Shown here in pieces: positions 1 to 5,437 of a stretch of DNA of 6,666 nucleotides. Origin of the DNA: Myxococcales bacterium. GTDB taxonomy: Bacteria; Myxococcota_A; Polyangia; Polyangiales; Polyangiaceae. Below the pieces are notes generated by a model. It ran no database searches. It was not told where the DNA came from and was given only the letters and a program-made list of their open reading frames with translations. The stretch lies in NCBI GenBank assembly GCA_025362165.1, contig JANYHY010000023.1, positions 1-6,666 on the forward strand, read 5' to 3'. A program made the translations under genes and the position numbers. The number at the start of each line of letters is the position of its first letter. Within the stretch, counting starts at the first letter, position 1.

Positions 1-88
1 AGGTTTTGTCCAAGTGGCTCGCAGAGCCAGCTTGGAGCTAACGCAACCCTTCCGTTTAGGTGAGCCTTCCGCTAGAGTTCCGCGCCCG
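1..88 (+). other. Probable leader upstream of radical SAM gene
   Basis: This stretch stays open in the frame of the downstream gene, with no stop back to the window edge and a possible GTG start at 14. Its codons look unlike the gene proper: rare in-frame choices for a high-GC genome include TTA, AGA and CTT-rich context, and the stretch is visibly less GC-rich. I therefore read it as untranslated leader rather than coding sequence. I see no convincing sigma-70 promoter. A TTGGAG (32-37) and TTTAGG (55-60) pair at 17-bp spacing matches only three of six bases in each box. Confidence 0.4.
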
Positions 89-2110
89 ATGGCCACGACC
101 ACCTCTTCGCATGAGCAACGCATCCGAGTCCCCGTACGCGCGGGGGAACCCTCGAAGACACGCGTCAGCACCAAGCTAGTCCGGGGGCTCGCCCCCACGG
201 GCGCCGACGATCGCGGCCTCAAAGGCTTCGTTCGTGTGGTGGAGCGGGCTGCCGCCAAGACCGCGACCACGCTCTGGCCGCTCGTGCAGCGCTTCAATCG
301 ACGCTTCGAGCGACCTTCGCCGCAACCCAAGTGGGCGCCCGCGCCGCTGCAGAAGCGCAAGGACAAGACTTTCCCGCAGCTCGGCTGGCCGCGGGAGACG
401 GACTCCTTGTGTCCCAAGTGCGTGATCGAGGTTCGCGCAGAGGTGCTCGACGGCGTCAAAGACGTCAGCACGTTGATCGACGGCAAGCCTGGAGAGATCC
501 GCGCGCTCATCACCTCGAAGGACGGCGCTCTCGTCATGCAGAAGGAGTGCCCCAAGCACGGGCGCTTCGAGGACGTCATGTCGATCGATCTCGCCTTCAC
601 CGAGCGCATCGAGAAGCTCTACCCCGGACGCGATTTTCTCGCGCCGCTGAGCAAGCTCCGCAACCACGGGACCTCCAGCGTCAAGTACGGCCGCGGCAGC
701 GTGCTCACGGTGGATCTGACCAACCGCTGCAACATGATGTGCGACCCGTGCTTCATGGACGCGAACCAAGTGGGCTACGTGCACGAGCTCTCTTGGGAAG
801 AGGTGAAGCAGATCTTGGACGACTCGCTCGCCGTCAAGCCGCGACGCCAGATGAGCGTCCAGTTCTCCGGCGGCGAGCCGACGTTGTCGCCACATTTTCT
901 TCAAGCCATCCAATACGCGCGCGAAGTGGGCTATTTTTGTGTGCAGAGTGCAACCAATGGCATCCGCTTCGCGCAAGATCGTGAGTTCTGCAAGCAAGCC
1001 AAAGAGGCCGGGCTACGACTCGCGTACTTGCAGTTCGACGGCGTGACCAACTTGTCCAACAGCCACCGCAAGGTCGGCAACCTGTTCGACGTCAAGCAGC
1101 GCGCGATCGAGAACTTGCACGCGGCGGGCATCGACGTCGTGCTCGTCGTCACCGTCGTCAACGGCGTGAACAACGATCAGGTCGGACCCATCGTGGATTT
1201 TGCGATCGCCAACGCGGACAAGATCACGGTCGTCTCCTTCCAGCCGGTGAGCTTCACGGGTCGCGACGAGGACATCAGCGACGCAGACCGCAAGAAGCAG
1301 CGCTACACGCTCAGCCACCTCGCGCATGACGTGGCCGACCAGACTGGCGTCACCGAGCCGATGCGCGACTGGTTCCCGCTCTCCGCGATGGGACCGTTCA
1401 GCGATCTCGCGGACCTGCTCAACACGAACGAAGAGTTCGGCGCGCTCAACTGCGGATGTCACCCGAACTGCGGCATGGGGACCGTGCTTTTCGTCAACAA
1501 GAAGACCAAGGAGATGGTGCCGCTCAGCCGCTTCTTGGACATGGATCAACTGCTGGCTGACATCGGCGACGTCACCGACGGAAACCAGCCGCGCAACGTG
1601 CTGCTCGCGCAAGTGGCGGTGGCGCTGCTCAAGAACTTCAAGCCGGATCTCGCGCCGGCGGGCTACACGTTCGCCGACTTGCTGCGCCAGTTCCGCAGCC
1701 AGACAGGCACGCGCGGCGGCGAAATCGGCGAACACGAGTCAGACGCGCACGAGTTCGAGTGGCGCGCGCTGTTCGTCGCTGGGATGTGGTTCCAAGATCT
1801 CTTCAACTACGATTTTCGGCGCACGGAGATGTGCATCATCCCGTACGGCACGCAGCTCGGTGAGATCAGCTTCTGCGCCTACAACACGGGCGTTGGCTGG
1901 CGGAACGTCATCGAGAAGATGAAAGCGAACGCGTCCGTCGCCGAGTGGTACCGCGACCATGGTCGGCACCCGGTCTACGCGAAGAACCAGACGCTCCCGC
2001 TGCCCGAGTCGCTCGGAACGATCGCCATGCCCGCGAGCGCGCTCGAGCTCGACAGGCGCGACCAAGAGAACCTCAAAAAGCGCCGCGTGCGCCTCAATCT
2101 GGTTTCTTAG
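89..2110 (+). CDS. Radical SAM enzyme, tetraether lipid synthase (Tes)/MJ0619-like
   Basis: Radical SAM proteins use a [4Fe-4S] cluster and S-adenosylmethionine to make a 5'-deoxyadenosyl radical. With ATG 89 as residue 1 (673 aa), the cluster motif CNMMCDPC lies at C214, C218 and C221, and the SAM-binding SGGEPT at 260-265. N-terminal to it is a metal-site pattern: CPKC (C108, C111) and CPKH (C154, H157). C-terminal are NCGCHPNC (C455, C457, C461) and a C582-x13-C596 pair ending in FCAYN, likely ligands for auxiliary clusters. This order of motifs, plus LQFDG and VNGVNND after the core, resembles the Tes/MJ0619 group, whose archaeal members couple lipid tails (family knowledge). The substrate here is inferred, not shown; another C-C coupling or methylation is possible. 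About 107 basic residues precede CPKC, longer than I expect for the group. ATG 89 is the only Met before residue 149, but it lacks a clear Shine-Dalgarno sequence. GTG 14, a start upstream of the window or GTG 236 are alternatives. The gene overlaps its convergent neighbour by 17 bp. Confidence 0.85.
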   Translation: MATTTSSHEQRIRVPVRAGEPSKTRVSTKLVRGLAPTGADDRGLKGFVRVVERAAAKTATTLWPLVQRFNRRFERPSPQPKWAPAPLQKRKDKTFPQLGWPRETDSLCPKCVIEVRAEVLDGVKDVSTLIDGKPGEIRALITSKDGALVMQKECPKHGRFEDVMSIDLAFTERIEKLYPGRDFLAPLSKLRNHGTSSVKYGRGSVLTVDLTNRCNMMCDPCFMDANQVGYVHELSWEEVKQILDDSLAVKPRRQMSVQFSGGEPTLSPHFLQAIQYAREVGYFCVQSATNGIRFAQDREFCKQAKEAGLRLAYLQFDGVTNLSNSHRKVGNLFDVKQRAIENLHAAGIDVVLVVTVVNGVNNDQVGPIVDFAIANADKITVVSFQPVSFTGRDEDISDADRKKQRYTLSHLAHDVADQTGVTEPMRDWFPLSAMGPFSDLADLLNTNEEFGALNCGCHPNCGMGTVLFVNKKTKEMVPLSRFLDMDQLLADIGDVTDGNQPRNVLLAQVAVALLKNFKPDLAPAGYTFADLLRQFRSQTGTRGGEIGEHESDAHEFEWRALFVAGMWFQDLFNYDFRRTEMCIIPYGTQLGEISFCAYNTGVGWRNVIEKMKANASVAEWYRDHGRHPVYAKNQTLPLPESLGTIAMPASALELDRRDQENLKKRRVRLNLVS

Positions 2111-3161
2111 TCGTCTCCGCGGGAGCGAGCGCAGGAGCGCCGATCCCTGGCGTCTCTCTGCAGTAGACCTGAACGTCGTTCGTTTGAAAGACGAGCACAC
2201 ACGCGGAGAGCACGTCCATCCCGAGCACGCCGTCGCGCGTGCACGAAGGGTCCAGCTTTCCCGCGAGGACATCGACGTCGATCGTGCGATGCACGTCACC
2301 GATCTCGACGAGCGCGCCGCGAACCGTCCCCGACGTGACCAAGCCGCTCGCGGCGACGACCGGCTCGTTGTTGGGCCGCGTCTTGGGCAAGAGCGCCTGA
2401 CCCGCGGGAGTGACGGCGAGGAGATCCGTGCGCGTCGACCCGGTGTCGAGCAAGAGCTCCGCGGCGTTTCCGTCGACGCGGCCCGAGACGACGAACGCGC
2501 GACTCGGCACTGCGCTGTCGTCGTCGATGCAAGCACGCACTGGTTTGGCCGTCAGCTTGGCGAGGCCGCGAATGGCCTCCGCGACGTCAGGCGCACCAGT
2601 CGACTCGCGCAGCTCGCGCTCTTGAAGATCCAGGATGATTGGCGTGTCGTGCGTGGCGAGCTGCTGCGCTGACACGAACATGCCGATGCCCAGGTTGGTG
2701 ATCGCGTCTGGCACGTCCGTCACGAGCGTCTCGGTGTCGACGAGCTCACCCCAGCCATCGATGACGATGTGTGGGTGCGGTGCGCGGCGCGTCTCGAGCG
2801 AGTGCCCGACGTGGTCGACGCCGACGTCGCCCATGGAGACTGTCTTCAGCTTGGCCTTTTTTGCGAGCCAACCAGTGACGATGTGGGAGTTCGCGCCCGT
2901 GTCGATCAGCGCGAGCGTCTGCACCCCGCCGACCGTCACCTTCGCGATCGGCAGCGGGAAATTGCGGCCTCGGAGCGAGTAGCCGATGGAGATTCGTCTT
3001 GGCCCGGCGAGCGGGTCACGCGGCGCTGCTGCCACGATCGGGCTCTTGGGCGCCCCGCTGCACGCCATCGCGCACAAGACCAGGGCGAGGCAGGCGCGGC
3101 GCAGCACAACCGCAGCATAGCGCAACGGCGAGGGCCTGCTGATCATCGGTCTAGTTTGCAT
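2094..3161 (-). CDS. Bilobal retropepsin-like aspartic protease, probable lipoprotein
   Basis: The 355-aa product starts with a basic n-region and a hydrophobic stretch (residues 15-33) ending in AMAC. Cys34 is a plausible lipidation site, but the -3 residue is Ala rather than the usual Leu, so plain secretion is an alternative. The mature part has two copies of an aspartic protease half. The first has LIDTGANS (Asp87), then LGIGMFV and IILDLQ (about 157-180). The second has LLDTGSTRTDLL (Asp239), then GVLGMDVL (311-318). Asp-Thr-Gly plus a later hydrophobic-Gly segment is the retropepsin/gag-type signature, and two in one chain can form a complete two-lobed active site. The likely role is proteolysis in the periplasm or at the envelope; the substrate is unknown. 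Start choice is open: Met1 has GAGG only 1 nt upstream, too close to be ideal, and Met6 (ATG at 3146) has none well placed. The gene is divergent from tetR across 17 bp and convergent with the radical SAM gene. Confidence 0.85.
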   Translation of the reverse strand: MQTRPMISRPSPLRYAAVVLRRACLALVLCAMACSGAPKSPIVAAAPRDPLAGPRRISIGYSLRGRNFPLPIAKVTVGGVQTLALIDTGANSHIVTGWLAKKAKLKTVSMGDVGVDHVGHSLETRRAPHPHIVIDGWGELVDTETLVTDVPDAITNLGIGMFVSAQQLATHDTPIILDLQERELRESTGAPDVAEAIRGLAKLTAKPVRACIDDDSAVPSRAFVVSGRVDGNAAELLLDTGSTRTDLLAVTPAGQALLPKTRPNNEPVVAASGLVTSGTVRGALVEIGDVHRTIDVDVLAGKLDPSCTRDGVLGMDVLSACVLVFQTNDVQVYCRETPGIGAPALAPAETTKKPD

Positions 3162-3183
3162 CCCTCACAAGGTGAATCATGAT
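3155..3183 (+). promoter_or_regulatory. Possible sigma-70-like promoter overlapping operator
   Basis: TTTGCA at 3155-3160 (four of six to TTGACA) and CATGAT at 3178-3183 (four of six to TATAAT) are separated by 17 bp. The -10-like box would lie in the operator core, an effective place for repression. Transcription would start near 3190, downstream of ATG 3179 and next to the in-frame GTG 3191, implying a leaderless tetR message. This conflicts with the good Shine-Dalgarno sequence for ATG 3179, so at most one reading is right. The match is weak. Confidence 0.2.
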
Positions 3184-3194
3184 TCACACAGTGA
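3165..3194. promoter_or_regulatory. Probable TetR operator, nested palindrome
   Basis: The core GTGAATCATGATTCAC at 3172-3187 is a perfect 16-bp palindrome centred between 3179 and 3180. It is flanked symmetrically by TCAC at 3165-3168 and GTGA at 3191-3194, each separated by 3 nt. This also gives two overlapping shorter inverted repeats: TCAC-AAG-GTGA centred at 3170 and TCAC-ACA-GTGA centred at 3189. The cluster is AT-rich against a GC-rich background and fills the gap between two divergent genes, one of which encodes a TetR repressor. That is the standard setting for a TetR operator. It covers the Shine-Dalgarno sequence and initiation codon of tetR. Binding by the adjacent TetR is inference. 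Confidence 0.75.
3169..3174 (+). promoter_or_regulatory. Ribosome binding site of tetR
   Basis: AAGGTG lies 4 nt before ATG 3179. It is the reason for preferring that start over GTG 3191, which has no purine-rich stretch upstream. The site is inside the operator cluster, so a bound repressor would also sit over the DNA encoding the translation start. Confidence 0.55.
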
Positions 3195-3844
3195 ACCCTA
3201 CGACGAAAAAGCGCGCCCTCGCCGTCCTCGGTCCGCGCGACGAGGCGAAGGCTGTCTTTCGGCGCGCCATCTTGCGCGCAGCGGCTGACGTGTTCGTCGA
3301 GCAAGGGTTTCACGCCGCTCGCATCCAGGACATCGCCGAGCGCGCGCGCATCGGAGTAGGGACGGTCTACAACCACTTCGAGCAAAAAGAGGACGTGCTG
3401 CAGGCGCTCCTCGAAGAGCACACGGCGGCGCTCGCCGAGCGCTTCACCGCGCACGCTGCGGGATTGGACTTCGCCACCGATCTGGAGCGGCGCCTCTCGC
3501 GGATGCTCGCGTACAAGGACGAGCACCGCGCGTTCTTCGTGCTTGTGATGGAATACGGCCTGATGGGGCCGTCTACCGGCGCCGCCGCGATGGTGTTGAA
3601 AGGCCGCAAGGTGCGAACGGACGGCCTGAAGAAGGTGGGCGTCGCCTTGTTCGCGGACGCGCAGAAGCGTGGCGAGCTGCGCGCAGACTTCGACGCCGAG
3701 CATCTCCTGCGAATCCTCGGCGGCATCATCCGGGCGTTCGCCGCCGACACGATCGCCGAAGGCGCAACCTTCGCGTCGCGCACGGCCGAGATAGTCGATG
3801 TCTTTCTTGGTGGCGCGCAAGCGCGAAAGAAGAAGAAGACATGA
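3179..3844 (+). CDS. TetR/AcrR-family transcriptional repressor
   Basis: The 221-aa protein has the N-terminal helix-turn-helix domain of TetR regulators at about residues 24-74. AILRAAADVFVEQGFHAA is helix 1 and turn, IQDIAERARIGVGTVYNHF the recognition region, and EQKEDVL follows. The remaining roughly 145 residues are the helical ligand-binding and dimerisation part, which does not identify the ligand. Length is normal for the family. It probably represses itself and the efflux genes behind it until a toxic compound binds. Its tail is QARKKKKT; the four AAG codons (3827-3838) double as the purine-rich ribosome binding region of the next gene, which begins in the ATGA overlap at 3841. Start ATG 3179 is supported by AAGGTG; GTG 3191 would shorten it by four residues without touching the DNA-binding domain. 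Confidence 0.93.
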   Translation: MIHTVNPTTKKRALAVLGPRDEAKAVFRRAILRAAADVFVEQGFHAARIQDIAERARIGVGTVYNHFEQKEDVLQALLEEHTAALAERFTAHAAGLDFATDLERRLSRMLAYKDEHRAFFVLVMEYGLMGPSTGAAAMVLKGRKVRTDGLKKVGVALFADAQKRGELRADFDAEHLLRILGGIIRAFAADTIAEGATFASRTAEIVDVFLGGAQARKKKKT

Positions 3845-5436
3845 CGGCGGTCGCGATGCCGTTCGCGAGCGCACCCGTGCTCGCAAAGCGCAACAAATGG
3901 GTGATCGCCGCGGCCGTGACGTTCGGGACGCTGATGGGGACCATCGACACCTCCATCGTCAACGTCGCGCTCCCCCAACTCCGCGGCACGCTCTCGGCCA
4001 CCGTGCAGGAGATCACGTGGGTCTCCACAGGGTACGTCGTCGCCTCGGTCATCGTGATGCCGATCACAGCGTGGCTCGGCTCGCGCTTCGGCCGCAAGAG
4101 GATCTACCTCGCGGGTCTCTTGCTGTTCTTGCTCGGTTCACTGCTCTGCGGAACGGCTCGCTCGCTCGCGCCGCTCGTGATCTTTCGCATCATGCAGGGT
4201 CTCGGTGCGGGCGCGCTGCAGCCCACCGAGCAGGCGATCCTCCGCGAGACGTTCCCGCCGCACGAGCAGGGCATGGCGATGGGCTTGTACGCCTTCGCGA
4301 TCATGATTGGTCCGATGATTGGTCCGACGCTCGGCGGATACATCGTCGACAACTATTCGTGGCCTTGGATCTTTTACATCAACATGCCCGTGGGCGCGCT
4401 CGGGCTGTTCATGGTCTGGCGCTTCGTGGAGGACCCGCCGTATCTCGAGCGCACGAAGGGAAATGTCGACTGGTGGGGGCTTGGGTTGCTCGTCGTCGGG
4501 CTCGCGTCGTTGCAGACCTTGCTCGAGCAGGGCGAGCAAGACGACTGGTTCACCTCGAGCAAGAACGTGGCGCTCGCGTGCGTCGGAGTCTCCACGATAG
4601 TCATGTTCGTGTTGCACGAGCTGTACGTGGATGAGCCGATCGTGAACCTTCGGGTGCTCTCCAACCGCTCATTTTCCACGGGGACGGTGATCGGCGCGAT
4701 CCTCGGCATGGTGCTGTTCTCCACGCTGTTCTTGCTGCCCGTCTACATGCAGGAGTTCCTCCGTTACAACGCGATGCAGACGGGGCTCGCCTTGATGCCG
4801 CGATCCATCACGATGCTCGTGACGATCCCAATCGTCGGAGCGCTCTACAACAAGCTCTCCCCGCGCTTGGTGATCGCGGCGGGGCTCACGCTCGGCGGCA
4901 TCACGTGCCTCATGATGAGCCGCTTCACGTTGCAGACGAGCAAAGAGGCCATCCTCATACCGCAATTGATCCAAGGCGTGGCGCTCGCCCTCATCTTCAT
5001 CCCGCTCTCGACCGTGTCACTCGCGACGATGGACAAGCGGCGCATGGGCCAGGCCACTGGGCTCAACAACCTCGTGCGTCAGCTCGGCGGCAGCTTTGGT
5101 GTCGCCATCTTCGCCGCGTCGCTCGAGCGCTTCATGCACGAGGCGAAGGCGTCGCTCGTGACCCACCTCGCCGCGACCGACCCGCTCGTGCAGCAACGGT
5201 TGATCGCGATGCGCGCGGGCATGATGAAGGATGGCGTGGATCTGCCCACGGCGAGCGCGCGCGCGCTGAGCCTCCTCGATGCGCAGGTCTCAGGACAAGC
5301 CGCCGTCCTCGGCTTCGAGAAGGCGTTCTACGTGGCTGGCCTGTTGTTCTTCTGCGCCATCCCTTTTGTCGCGCTCCTCGACAACCCCGACATGAGCAAG
5401 AAGCCCGACCCCGAGCACGCAGCAGTGGAGATTTGA
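3841..5436 (+). CDS. emrB: MFS drug exporter, EmrB/QacA (DHA2, 14-TM) family
   Basis: This 531-aa inner-membrane protein has the length and hydrophobic pattern of a 14-helix proton antiporter. In helix 1, TIDTSIVNVALP (Asp36) is the DHA2 motif D1. GSRFGRKR (80-87) is motif A in the helix 2-3 loop, RIMQGLGAGAL (Arg116) is motif B in helix 4, and IGPMIGPTLGG (156-166) is motif C, the antiporter motif of helix 5. A large extracytoplasmic loop near 455-495 before the last helix is typical of EmrB. The protein would export hydrophobic drugs, fatty acids or related toxic compounds using the proton gradient and hand them to EmrA. Substrate cannot be read from sequence. The ATG overlaps the tetR stop as ATGA, so translation is probably coupled. 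The order emrB before emrA is the reverse of Escherichia coli. A close relative in another DHA2 subgroup is possible, so the symbol is by family resemblance. Confidence 0.93.
   Translation: MTAVAMPFASAPVLAKRNKWVIAAAVTFGTLMGTIDTSIVNVALPQLRGTLSATVQEITWVSTGYVVASVIVMPITAWLGSRFGRKRIYLAGLLLFLLGSLLCGTARSLAPLVIFRIMQGLGAGALQPTEQAILRETFPPHEQGMAMGLYAFAIMIGPMIGPTLGGYIVDNYSWPWIFYINMPVGALGLFMVWRFVEDPPYLERTKGNVDWWGLGLLVVGLASLQTLLEQGEQDDWFTSSKNVALACVGVSTIVMFVLHELYVDEPIVNLRVLSNRSFSTGTVIGAILGMVLFSTLFLLPVYMQEFLRYNAMQTGLALMPRSITMLVTIPIVGALYNKLSPRLVIAAGLTLGGITCLMMSRFTLQTSKEAILIPQLIQGVALALIFIPLSTVSLATMDKRRMGQATGLNNLVRQLGGSFGVAIFAASLERFMHEAKASLVTHLAATDPLVQQRLIAMRAGMMKDGVDLPTASARALSLLDAQVSGQAAVLGFEKAFYVAGLLFFCAIPFVALLDNPDMSKKPDPEHAAVEI
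4303..4326 (+). repeat. Perfect tandem 12-bp repeat in motif C
   Basis: ATGATTGGTCCG occurs twice head to tail and encodes MIGPMIGP. Motif C of DHA exporters already favours spaced Gly-Pro pairs, so the repeat is consistent with the family, but the exact DNA identity across 12 bp goes beyond what the protein motif needs. Confidence 0.8.
5425..5430 (+). promoter_or_regulatory. Ribosome binding site of emrA-like gene
   Basis: GTGGAG ends 7 nt before ATG 5438, within the last codons of the exporter gene. This decides ATG 5438 over the in-frame ATG 5468, which has no comparable site. Confidence 0.6.
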
Positions 5437-5437
5437 C

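Noticed and set aside
32..60. TTGGAG-N17-TTTAGG as a promoter for the radical SAM gene
   Set aside because: Only three of six bases match in each box, so chance is an adequate explanation.
176..997. Long minus-strand open frame opposite the radical SAM gene
   Set aside because: It is a GC-rich antisense shadow: Arg/Ala/His-rich, without a recognisable domain, and lies fully inside a gene with intact catalytic motifs.
1247..1257. GTGAGCTTCAC, resembling the TetR half-sites
   Set aside because: It is a short imperfect match inside coding sequence, lacks the outer half-sites and is explained by ordinary codons (VSFT).
2031..2056. GAGCGCGCTC and GCTCGAGC palindromes as a terminator near the radical SAM gene end
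   Set aside because: They lie inside the coding frame, have no following T-run and are common in GC-rich coding DNA.
1959..2672. Plus-strand open frame bridging the radical SAM 3' end and the protease gene
   Set aside because: It has low-complexity Arg/Ser-rich composition and no motif, and is antisense to a protease whose DTG and GMD motifs are clear on the other strand.
3143..3886. Minus-strand open frame opposite tetR
   Set aside because: The opposite strand carries a textbook TetR domain, and this frame has no recognisable features.
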